This document shows positions 1 through 4,918 of a stretch of 5,425 bases of DNA, one piece after another; position 1 is the first letter of the stretch; every line of letters starts with the position of its first letter. This DNA is from Bacilli bacterium. GTDB lineage: Bacteria; Bacillota_I; Bacilli_A; RF39; UBA660. Location of the stretch: positions 1 to 5,425 of the forward strand of contig CAAGCO010000032.1 of NCBI GenBank assembly GCA_900768345.1. The letters run 5' to 3'. The notes below the pieces were generated by a model. It was not told the DNA's origin and did not search any database. It saw nothing but the letters and a program-made list of their open reading frames with translations. A program made the position numbers and the translations under genes.

Positions 1-177
1 AAGATTCCATAAATAGTTTGTTATCAGATACGCATCCGAATAACTCATTGCTTCAAATACCGATTGTATAACAGGCAATATGATATATTTTTTTCCTATC
101 AAGTACCAGGCCGGAAAGATTATCCAGCCAATATACCATTTATTGTTTTCTTTTTTCATTACCATTTCTGCTTTCAT
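1..177 (-). CDS. Membrane protein of unknown function, N-terminal part only (runs off the left edge)
   Basis: An open frame of 59 codons starts at the ATG at 177 and continues past base 1 without a stop. It begins MKAEMVMKKENNKWYIGW and is followed by hydrophobic, aromatic-rich sequence (residues 16-42) that looks like one or two membrane segments. The start lies 6 nt after the stop of the upstream gene, so the two are probably cotranscribed and translationally coupled. The ATGs at residues 5 and 7 are alternative starts, since no strong ribosome binding site precedes any of them. I do not recognise the family from this part. In this context it could be another immunity-type or CPBP-like membrane protein, but no motif is visible to support that. 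Confidence 0.6.
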   Translation of the reverse strand, partial: MKAEMVMKKENNKWYIGWIIFPAWYLIGKKYIILPVIQSVFEAMSYSDAYLITNYLWNL

Positions 178-183
178 TGGCTT

Positions 184-594
184 TTATTCTGCAGTGTTTC
201 TTTTTTGAAATACAGAAAGAGCTATCAATGAACACGTAAGAATAACTATCGCTGATGCAACTTCTCTTATATCTTGCACCACAATGACTAACGATAAAAT
301 TTCCAAAGCAATGCTGATGCAACATGCAGTTCTAATGATTTTTGCGTTTTCATTTTTTATTTTATCATATGATAATTTCCCAACCCATACAAATAGGACA
401 CAGAACAGAACAACATCTAAATAATGTCCCTTTTTCACAATATTAAAGAAATGTAATATTCCCATCAAAAATGCAAAAAATCCAATAATTTGCATAGATA
501 ATATATATTTTTTATGTTCTTCGAAATAACTATTTTGAAACAATATAGGCACAATAATTATCCATACACCACAAAATAACAATAGTTTTTCCAT
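184..594 (-). CDS. Small polytopic membrane protein, hypothetical (136 aa)
   Basis: This ATG-started frame of 136 residues is preceded by GAGG (601-604) at a 6-nt spacing, a good ribosome binding site that fixes the start. The protein is almost entirely hydrophobic. I see about five membrane segments, near residues 3-20, 30-52, 57-72, 87-107 and 109-128, joined by short charged loops (EEHKK, KKGHYLD, KIKNENAK). There is no signal peptide distinct from the first helix and no catalytic motif. Small proteins of this shape are often immunity or accessory proteins when next to bacteriocin genes, and here a C39 peptidase fragment and a GxxxG peptide fragment lie directly upstream. That role is inferred only from position. 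The next gene starts 6 nt downstream, so they form an operon. Confidence 0.75.
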   Translation of the reverse strand: MEKLLLFCGVWIIIVPILFQNSYFEEHKKYILSMQIIGFFAFLMGILHFFNIVKKGHYLDVVLFCVLFVWVGKLSYDKIKNENAKIIRTACCISIALEILSLVIVVQDIREVASAIVILTCSLIALSVFQKRNTAE

Positions 595-600
595 ATTTTA

Positions 601-604
601 CCTC
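601..604 (-). promoter_or_regulatory. Ribosome binding site of the 136-aa membrane protein
   Basis: GAGG on the minus strand, 6 nt from the ATG at 594. It shows the gene is still equipped for translation although the fragment upstream is degenerate. Confidence 0.6.
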
Positions 605-620
605 GTCTTATTTTATAAAA

Positions 621-776
621 TTATCTTGTTGCTAAATACCATAAGCCTGCTCCTGTTCCTGCAGCTTCACGGATTTTACTTATCCCAATTTTATATCCGT
701 TCTGTCTGCAGATTGTTGCAAGACACGCTGCTCCACAGTCGGTTATATCGTGTTGTTTTATACAATAGTATTTCAT
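621..776 (-). pseudogene. Truncated C39 peptidase domain of a bacteriocin-processing ABC exporter (51 codons)
   Basis: The frame begins MKYYCIKQHDITDCGAACLA, the hallmark N-terminus of C39 cysteine peptidases fused to bacteriocin ABC exporters (ComA/LagD/PCAT type). The catalytic Cys sits in the DCGAACLA motif (Cys14), with the usual Gln just before it (Gln8). These peptidases cut double-glycine leaders from bacteriocins or pheromones during export. The match continues to ISKIREAAGT (residues 32-41); the frame then changes to GTGLWYLATR and stops. A complete exporter has about 700 residues, including the catalytic His and Asp, six membrane helices and an ATPase, so this product cannot process or export anything. 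Shifting frame by 2 nt after the second GGAACA gives AYGI and then a stop; family members usually have a segment like GTDKQGTNAYG here, which suggests a short deletion at GGAACA repeats plus a frameshift. Fusion to an unrelated Gly-rich tail is the alternative. AGAGGA lies 11 nt before the ATG, so it may still be translated. Confidence 0.8.
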
Positions 777-853
777 CCTTTTATTGTTCCTCTGTTTTTG
801 CCTTTTTTACTAATTATTGTAAAAATATCTTTCGTATATTTTAGGTACATATA

Positions 854-881
854 AATATAATTTATCTTTGCTAATTTTCAA
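854..881 (-). promoter_or_regulatory. Possible promoter before the C39 fragment
   Basis: On the minus strand, TTGAAA (881-876) and TATATT (859-854) are separated by 16 nt, in the gap between the GxxxG peptide fragment and the C39 fragment. Such matches arise readily in AT-rich DNA. It would drive the C39 fragment and the two membrane genes below it. The rest of 777-895 holds no gene that I can support. Confidence 0.25.
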
Positions 882-895
882 TATAATATCATTTT

Positions 896-1045
896 TTATA
901 TTGGCATATATGCACCAATAGCACATCCTGTAAGGGCACCAGCTACATAGCCTCGATATAATGTTCCGCAAGAAAGTTTTCCTTTTGAAATACCATATCC
1001 AATTTCTATCTGATTTAATTTTAATATGCTATTGCATCCACACAA
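896..1045 (-). pseudogene. Leaderless class II bacteriocin-like peptide fragment with consecutive GxxxG motifs
   Basis: An open frame ends at the TAA at 896-898 and can be followed upstream to a TAG at 1046-1048, giving 49 residues. It contains no ATG start; the only possible start is a TTG at 1045 inside the 3' end of the CPBP gene, with no ribosome binding site. The C-terminal half is Gly/Ala-rich and contains GYVAGALTGCAIGAYM. Glycines 32, 36, 40 and 44 (counted from the TTG) form three overlapping GxxxG motifs, the helix-packing signature of two-peptide class IIb bacteriocins. Two Cys residues (26 and 41) could form a disulfide. An N-terminal leader with a double-glycine site, which a C39 exporter would need, is absent. 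I read it as the mature-peptide end of a bacteriocin gene whose 5' part was replaced by the CPBP gene. A chance Gly-rich frame is possible but less likely given the C39 fragment nearby. Confidence 0.5.
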
Positions 1046-1899
1046 CTAATAATCCAATAAACCATAAACATAATAAAACCAATTCCACAAAATTCCTTTT
1101 TGAAGTTGAATTTATTAACATTGGCTTCATCTTTAATAATAAACACTGTTTTGGCTTTAAGTATCACTATTATGGCGGCACTTATTACAAATATAATTTC
1201 TGTTAAAATTGTATATCTGCCGCTCGGTATATAACCCGATATTATCGCTCCAAATAAATTAAATGCCATATGCAGATAAATCGCATACCTTACTTTACCT
1301 GTAATAAGTACAATATTCGCACACACTATTCCCATAAAAATGGTATATAAAAACTGTTCCAGATTTGCATGTAACATACCAAAAAGCATACTGCTTATTA
1401 AAATTGCTGTAACCTTGCCATATGGAAGCAATTCTTCCAACAGCACCTTTCTGAATAATAGTTCTTCAAATACAGGCGAGATGATTACAACACATACAAG
1501 GAGTATCCATGCCGGTACATTCCCTATATAATTTTCAACAGCACCCACATTTTCTGTATGAACCAGATATCGCTTAATAAACTCAAGTATAATATCCGTA
1601 ATTCCTGACAATATTGTTGTGCCACCCAATAAAACAAGCAGATATCCGATGCCATCCCAAACCGAGAATTTTTTATTTAACGATATTTCATTTATATTGA
1701 TTTTCTCGATTTCTTTAGTAAAAACCCTAAAAAAATAAAAATATCCCACGCTGGCGATGCTACCACAGATAACCTTAATTGATTGCATATCCAGTGGTAA
1801 ATTTAAAGTTCCCATAATAACTAATACTACACCGCTCAATATGCTTGACAACAACATAGATATAAGCAAAGCTCCACTTATTCGGCTAATTTTTTTCAT
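1021..1899 (-). CDS. CPBP (Abi/CAAX-like) family intramembrane metalloprotease (292 aa)
   Basis: This is a polytopic membrane protein with all three CPBP (Pfam Abi) motifs. Counting from the ATG at 1899: the EExxxR motif is in SPVFEELLFRKVL (Glu145, Glu146, Arg150), FxxxH is in LFGMLHAN (Phe173, His177) and HxxxN is in LHMAFN (His210, Asn214). The two Glu and two His side chains form the predicted metal site in the membrane, so the enzyme looks catalytically intact. Members act as prenyl-CAAX endopeptidase-like proteases, and many in Firmicutes give self-immunity to class II bacteriocins (SkkI and PncO type). The bacteriocin-related remnants next to it fit that role, though this is inference. 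A TTG at 1929 would add 10 residues, but GAGGAG (1917-1912) precedes the ATG and favours 1899. A charged segment near residues 245-270 and a last helix end the protein. Confidence 0.9.
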   Translation of the reverse strand: MKKISRISGALLISMLLSSILSGVVLVIMGTLNLPLDMQSIKVICGSIASVGYFYFFRVFTKEIEKININEISLNKKFSVWDGIGYLLVLLGGTTILSGITDIILEFIKRYLVHTENVGAVENYIGNVPAWILLVCVVIISPVFEELLFRKVLLEELLPYGKVTAILISSMLFGMLHANLEQFLYTIFMGIVCANIVLITGKVRYAIYLHMAFNLFGAIISGYIPSGRYTILTEIIFVISAAIIVILKAKTVFIIKDEANVNKFNFKKEFCGIGFIMFMVYWIISCVDAIAY

Positions 1900-1911
1900 T
1901 CTTAGATTATT

Positions 1912-1917
1912 CTCCTC
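1912..1917 (-). promoter_or_regulatory. Ribosome binding site that decides the CPBP start
   Basis: GAGGAG on the minus strand, 12 nt before the ATG at 1899. It would lie inside the coding sequence if the TTG at 1929 were used, so the ATG is the more likely start, giving 292 residues rather than 302. Confidence 0.6.
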
Positions 1918-1929
1918 GTACAATTCCAA

Positions 1930-2043
1930 CTATTTGTTGCTGTTATTTCTGTGCAATATGACAATTGCCACAATAAGCATTATGATAATAACAGTAATCT
2001 GCCTTATAAGAAAATTATATGATCCGCTGTATCGATATCTTTC
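1930..2043 (-). pseudogene. Start-less small ORF with one membrane helix, in frame behind the upstream gene's stop
   Basis: Directly after the TAA (2044-2046) of the upstream 310-aa gene, the same frame stays open for 37 codons and ends at the TAG at 1930-1932. It reads ERYRYSGSYNFLIRQ, then a clear membrane helix (ITVIIIMLIVAIVIL) and a polar end (HRNNSNK). No ATG, GTG or TTG precedes the helix; the first ATG is in its middle. It is either a C-terminal tail lost through a nonsense mutation in the upstream gene, or the end of a small membrane peptide gene joined here by recombination. The CPBP ribosome binding site begins 13 nt after this stop. Confidence 0.35.
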
Positions 2044-2976
2044 TTATCTTGATACTCTCTTTTCCAGCTCATGTATGTATGATAACAAATGCTCTTTTCT
2101 CTGTGAAACCGTGTCTAGACCAAATAACTCTGATAACCTTACTGCCACGCTCAAGTCCGAATTAATAAAAATATTCCATCCTATTTTCAGCCCGCAAAGA
2201 ATAAACACCACACCTATAACTTTTATTTCCCAATAATAAAAATTTATGCAGAACCATACTCCTGTCAGTTCAAACAAAACTATCCAAAATATCTTCTTTC
2301 TGTTCTGAATCTGTATTTTCTCCAGTTCCTTATACTTTCGAAGATTATACTCTAAAGTATACGCCAAATCATAATCAGGCAGATTTATATGTGCAATCCT
2401 TCCCTCTTCCGTAATAATAGTGGCCCGATTCGCTCTATAATCGTGTAACAGGACAGCCACACTTACACACAACATAATTCCACCAAACCAAAGCATATTT
2501 TGATACTTTTTGCAATCTACTTCCTGTATACATATGCCCTTTTTCAAGCTGCTAAGTGAAAAATCCGGCACCTGTTCATACCATTCCATAGAAACATCTT
2601 TTTCTGGCAACACTTTACCAATTAAATAAACCTTTCCCTCTAACTGTTCTTCCAGATTCTTATCGTATACCTTTACTCTCACATAAGTATTATCCATGTA
2701 TGGAATATTGTATACATAGTAATCTCCGAAAAATGTCACCTCTACCTCACACTGTCCTGAAGAAACGTCTGAATTGTATTCATCAAGCGGTTTGGACAGA
2801 TAATCCTTTAATTGGAACTTGACATACTCGCCCGGACGCAAAGCTGACTTTTCATAATCCGTGGCATTATCATATTTGAATAATGAAATTCCATTTATCG
2901 CAAGTATTATAATACTTATGATTACAAAAATCCCTGCACACATTGTCCGATAAGATATTGATATGTTTCTTTTCAT
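2044..2976 (-). CDS. Four-helix membrane protein with an extracytoplasmic domain, unknown function (310 aa)
   Basis: The frame starts at the ATG at 2976, with only a weak GGGA 7 nt upstream, and gives 310 residues. A first helix at about residues 12-34 is followed by a polar domain (about 35-158) with alternating beta-type stretches (PGEYVKFQL, CEVEVTFFGDYYVYNI, TYVRVKVYD, GKVYLIGKV), probably outside the cell. Helix 2 (about 161-178) leads to a cytoplasmic, coiled-coil-prone stretch (DYDLAYTLEYNLRKYKELEKIQIQNR), then helices 3 and 4 (about 228-248 and 251-270) and a cytoplasmic tail ending HELEKRVSR. I see no enzyme motif. The arrangement is common in uncharacterised Firmicute membrane proteins; a sensory or stress role for the outer domain would be speculation. 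It is the first intact gene after the repeat patchwork at 3012-3173 and probably heads the operon with the CPBP gene. Its frame stays open past the stop into a further membrane helix. Confidence 0.8.
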   Translation of the reverse strand: MKRNISISYRTMCAGIFVIISIIILAINGISLFKYDNATDYEKSALRPGEYVKFQLKDYLSKPLDEYNSDVSSGQCEVEVTFFGDYYVYNIPYMDNTYVRVKVYDKNLEEQLEGKVYLIGKVLPEKDVSMEWYEQVPDFSLSSLKKGICIQEVDCKKYQNMLWFGGIMLCVSVAVLLHDYRANRATIITEEGRIAHINLPDYDLAYTLEYNLRKYKELEKIQIQNRKKIFWIVLFELTGVWFCINFYYWEIKVIGVVFILCGLKIGWNIFINSDLSVAVRLSELFGLDTVSQRKEHLLSYIHELEKRVSR

Positions 2977-3011
2977 TGAACATTCCCATAGAATCCTTAC
3001 TATAAATTTCC

Positions 3012-3072
3012 ATAATGTGAATTATAACTCTTATTATACCTATACTTAATATATTTCCATAAGTTTTATGTT
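3012..3072 (-). pseudogene. Degenerate partial copy of the small one-helix peptide gene at 5288-5419
   Basis: Bases 3033-3072 match 5352-5391 at 38 of 40 positions, and weaker similarity continues to about 3012 (versus 5331). On the minus strand this copy encodes HKTYGNILSIGII, against HKTYGNILIIGII in the intact gene. It has no start codon: a TAA lies ten codons before the conserved His codon. It also loses the GYGAGTDIYRIFG ending, the frame running on into the 5' part of the 310-aa gene in a different phase. It is a fragment left by duplication or recombination. Its AT-rich DNA now lies just upstream of the 310-aa gene and may serve as its promoter region. Confidence 0.7.
3021..3049 (-). 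promoter_or_regulatory. Possible promoter of the 310-aa gene
   Basis: On the minus strand, TATAAT (3026-3021) is preceded after 17 nt by TTAAGT (3049-3044), a weak -35 element. A second TATAAT lies at 3038-3033 without a good -35. They lie 45-60 nt before the start at 2976, inside the degenerate peptide gene copy. The region is so AT-rich that this is only a candidate. Confidence 0.3.
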
Positions 3073-3129
3073 TTTTAACGAAAAACAGAAATGTTTATAT
3101 CGAGTTTTTAACGAAAACACAAAATGTTT
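3070..3129. repeat. Two direct repeats of about 27 bp, 34 bp apart
   Basis: Bases 3070-3096 and 3104-3129 share the pattern GTTTTT(T)AACGAAAA(A)CA, then AAATGTTT, differing by small A/T-run length changes and one or two substitutions. Start-to-start spacing is 34 nt. On the minus strand each reads AAACATTT, TGT, then CGTTAAAAAC. They lie between the HipB-like gene and the 310-aa gene. They may be paired binding sites for a regulator or simply a local duplication. Confidence 0.6.
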
Positions 3130-3200
3130 GTTATTTCATTTCTTAAATGCGTTATTTTCCGGTTTATTCGCTCTTTTGTGTCAGGCACCAATGTATCCAT
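3108..3200 (-). pseudogene. 30-codon ORF behind the HipB-like gene, probable stub of a lost HipA toxin gene
   Basis: An ATG at 3200 lies 5 nt after the HipB-like stop and 9 nt after AGGAAGGA (3217-3210), a strong ribosome binding site. This is where a hipA toxin gene normally starts in this kind of pair. The frame reads MDTLVPDTKERINRK and ends after 30 codons at the TAA at 3108-3110. From about codon 10 (GAGCGAATA) the DNA matches the repeat at 4889-4918, so only the first 9 codons or so can belong to the original gene. I infer that the toxin gene was removed by a recombination ending in that repeat. The remaining product has no recognisable domain. It could also be an unrelated small peptide. 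Confidence 0.45.
3144..3173. repeat. 30-bp repeat, copy 1 (partner at 4889-4918)
   Basis: The sequence from TAAATGCGTTATTT to TTATTCGCTC matches 4889-4918 at 28 of 30 positions. In the other copy it covers the last two codons, the stop and the 3' flank of the 116-aa gene. Here it lies in the 30-codon ORF behind the HipB-like gene. It therefore looks like the tail of a second 116-aa gene copy, or a shared 3' recombination point. Confidence 0.75.
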
Positions 3201-3205
3201 ATTTA

Positions 3206-3520
3206 CTATTCCTTCCTGATACGCTTTCTAACCGGCAAATCCAAATCCTGTAGTTTACGTCCAAGCTCATCATCCTTAGCAACCAGTAATAAATCCTTAT
3301 CCATATAGTTAAGTGCATGTAGCACTGCTGCATAGCATCCTATTGCCACAGATGATGCACCTTTTTCTATAGAAACCAATGTAGCTCTGCTTATTCCAGC
3401 TCTCTCCGCTACCAACTCAGCCGGAAGCTTTCTCCGTAATCTTGCATATTTTATTTGTAATCCCATCTGTTCTAGTATCTGTTCCGTTTCCGGTAATAAT
3501 ACAATTGATTTTTTAGGCAT
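3206..3520 (-). CDS. HipB-like XRE-family helix-turn-helix regulator / antitoxin (104 aa)
   Basis: From the ATG at 3520 the protein has 104 residues. AAGGAG (3533-3528) lies 7 nt upstream, an ideal ribosome binding site, so the longer frame to 3556 is rejected. Residues about 21-75 form a Cro/C1-type HTH: helix 2 and the recognition helix are ELVAERAGISRATLVSIEKG (35-54). The C-terminal part KDLLLVAKDDELGRKLQDLD followed by LPVRKRIRK matches the tail of HipB-like antitoxins encoded just before HipA kinases; in that family HipB binds and neutralises HipA and represses the operon. No HipA follows here, only a 30-codon stub with a good ribosome binding site, so this is an orphan. It may act as a regulator of its own promoter or of neighbours. 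The promoter overlaps a short palindrome (ATAATATTAT, 3540-3549) that could be an operator, though at such AT content that is weak. Confidence 0.85.
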   Translation of the reverse strand: MPKKSIVLLPETEQILEQMGLQIKYARLRRKLPAELVAERAGISRATLVSIEKGASSVAIGCYAAVLHALNYMDKDLLLVAKDDELGRKLQDLDLPVRKRIRKE

Positions 3521-3542
3521 ACTTTTTCTCCTTACGCAAATA

Positions 3543-3571
3543 ATATTATACATCATCTTTTATTTTGTCAA
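3543..3571 (-). promoter_or_regulatory. Sigma-A-type promoter of the HipB-like gene
   Basis: A perfect TTGACA (3571-3566) on the minus strand is followed by TATAAT (3550-3545) after 15 nt, or by TAATAT (3548-3543) after 17 nt. The ATG is about 25 nt downstream, leaving a very short leader with the AAGGAG site. A 10-bp palindrome covers the -10 region, where self-repression would act. The rest of the gap to the terminator (3572-3676) shows nothing else to me. Confidence 0.7.
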
Positions 3572-3676
3572 TTTTTATTTACTTTAATTTTGTTTTTCTC
3601 ACTCTTTATGCTAATATCTTTGTTATATCATTAGCATCAACATTATTTTACTCTCGTCAAATATAATATATGTATT

Positions 3677-3709
3677 AAAAAAGGTTCATCTTGTTAATCA
3701 AGATGAACC
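3677..3709 (-). terminator. Rho-independent terminator of the transglutaminase-like gene
   Basis: GGTTCATCTTG (3683-3693) and CAAGATGAACC (3699-3709) form a perfect 11-bp stem with a 5-nt loop. On the minus strand the stem is followed by six T residues (3682-3677). It lies 38 nt after the stop at 3748 and separates this gene from the HipB-like gene, which has its own promoter. There is no T-run on the plus strand side, so it works in one direction. Confidence 0.92.
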
Positions 3710-3747
3710 AAACGTTTAAAAATTCTATTTGTTTATAAACTCCTTGC

Positions 3748-4767
3748 CTAATACTCAAATGAATCCTCAAGCTGATACTGTCTGTCTCCAATGCGTTCCA
3801 TTTCATTTTTCATTTTCAGATTGTCCATTTCGCCGGTTTGACACACATATGTAGGATCTATATAATATGTTGAATCATCTACTCTCATAGCAACCCATCC
3901 ATGTGGTATGAGTGTACCATCTGATTTAATTGTACCAAAAACAGGATAAGCTGTTATTCCCACTCTGTTACATAGTTCTGATAATATTATTGAGATTCCA
4001 CCGCATATACCTCTTTTATCCAAAATACATCCTTTGTTTGAGACATCAGCATATACTTCATTTTCATACAATTTGTCATAATATGGTTCAATACTTGATT
4101 CATAGACAGAATAATCATATTCCATGTTGTCTTTTATCCAATTTAAGAAATATTGTACAGCCTCTTTTTCATTCATATTCTTGGGCATTTCTCTTATAAT
4201 CTTATCATAGCAAGCATCTATTTCTTTTGATTTTTCCTGATAATATTCTGTTGAAAAATCAGCGCTTTTACATATTTTTTCAAGCTCATCTATATTGGTA
4301 ATTATATTCTCATCATTTAAAACAAGCTTAAAATTCTTCAACTCCTTGCGCTTTTTTGAATCATTAACCAGAACATATAATTTCATAATATTACAGTCAT
4401 CGTTAATTGTGTTTCGATCAATTAGTTTATTATTTTCTCCAACCGGAAAAATTAATGAAATCGCCCAGTTCTGATATTCCGGATCAAATGATAATGTTCT
4501 TACTATCCTCAGATACCGGTATGTACTTATCGGAGCTGTTAGATCAATTTTTCCACCATTTCCCTGTTCAACTAATGCTGTAATATCGTTACACACCCTT
4601 TTTTCGATTTCGTCAAGCTGGTCATAATAAAATGAATTTGTTTTATTTGAAAAACTCACCTTATTCTGACCAACCCCTATTTCAGGCTCTTCTTTACCAT
4701 TTAAAAAAACACATAAAATACCGATTAATGTTAATATAAACAGAAGGATTATTTTCTTTTTATTCAT
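3748..4767 (-). CDS. Membrane-anchored transglutaminase-like cysteine protein (339 aa)
   Basis: The N-terminus MNKKKIILLFILTLIGILCV is a signal peptide or membrane anchor; Cys19 is not in a good lipobox (GILC), so I do not call a lipoprotein. Residues about 25-185 are a polar region without a known motif. A transglutaminase-like core follows from about 195: a helix (EKEAVQYFLNWIKDNMEYDY), then the nucleophile in RGICGGISIILSELCNRVGI (Cys255), then HGWVAM (His289) and YYIDPTY (Asp304), the standard Cys-His-Asp triad in order and spacing. The core is intact and probably works outside the cell. Bacterial proteins of this superfamily are mostly cysteine peptidases or crosslinking enzymes of unknown substrate. 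AAGGGAG (4783-4777) lies 9 nt before the ATG and a strong terminator follows, so this is a single-gene unit. A link to the bacteriocin-type genes is possible, such as peptide processing, but nothing in the sequence shows it. Confidence 0.85.
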   Translation of the reverse strand: MNKKKIILLFILTLIGILCVFLNGKEEPEIGVGQNKVSFSNKTNSFYYDQLDEIEKRVCNDITALVEQGNGGKIDLTAPISTYRYLRIVRTLSFDPEYQNWAISLIFPVGENNKLIDRNTINDDCNIMKLYVLVNDSKKRKELKNFKLVLNDENIITNIDELEKICKSADFSTEYYQEKSKEIDACYDKIIREMPKNMNEKEAVQYFLNWIKDNMEYDYSVYESSIEPYYDKLYENEVYADVSNKGCILDKRGICGGISIILSELCNRVGITAYPVFGTIKSDGTLIPHGWVAMRVDDSTYYIDPTYVCQTGEMDNLKMKNEMERIGDRQYQLEDSFEY

Positions 4768-4776
4768 AAATTATGT

Positions 4777-4783
4777 CTCCCTT
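4777..4783 (-). promoter_or_regulatory. Ribosome binding site of the transglutaminase-like gene
   Basis: AAGGGAG on the minus strand, 9 nt before the ATG at 4767. In the 141-nt gap before the gene (4768-4908) a possible -10 TATGAT (4806-4801) has only a poor -35 (TTAAAG) 17 nt away. An inverted repeat TTACCA/TGGTAA (4810-4815 and 4836-4841) has a 20-nt loop. Neither is convincing enough for its own entry. Confidence 0.6.
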
Positions 4784-4888
4784 TAGAAATTAAACCTATC
4801 ATCATACATTTACCATTTCAATACTTTAATGCTATTTGGTAATGTTATTCTCCATAACCACCTTACAGTTCTTCTAATATTGGTCCTA

Positions 4889-4918
4889 TAAATGCGTTAT
4901 TTCCCGGTCTATTCGCTC
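4889..4918. repeat. 30-bp repeat, copy 2, spanning the end of the 116-aa gene
   Basis: It matches 3144-3173 at 28 of 30 positions. It covers the last two sense codons and the stop of the 116-aa gene plus 20 nt of 3' flank. Similarity ends abruptly on both sides. It has no good stem, so it is not an obvious terminator. Confidence 0.75.

Noticed and set aside
961..1206. 81-codon plus-strand frame
   Set aside because: It is antisense to the CPBP 3' end and the GxxxG peptide fragment; its composition is that of reversed membrane-protein codons.
1757..2236. 159-codon plus-strand frame over the CPBP and 310-aa genes
   Set aside because: It is antisense to two well-supported genes, has no ribosome binding site of note and reads as low-complexity Ile/Asn/Thr-rich sequence.
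3070..3129. CRISPR array or LytTR-type double operator
   Set aside because: There are only two imperfect copies with an unrelated 7-nt gap, so it is no CRISPR; the 34-bp period does not fit the 21-22 bp of LytTR sites.
3930..4199. 89-codon plus-strand frame inside the transglutaminase-like gene
   Set aside because: It lies opposite the catalytic core of a protein with a clear triad and shows no motif of its own.
4810..4841. TTACCA/TGGTAA inverted repeat before the transglutaminase-like gene
   Set aside because: The 6-bp arms with a 20-nt loop are weak for AT-rich DNA and no binding protein is suggested.
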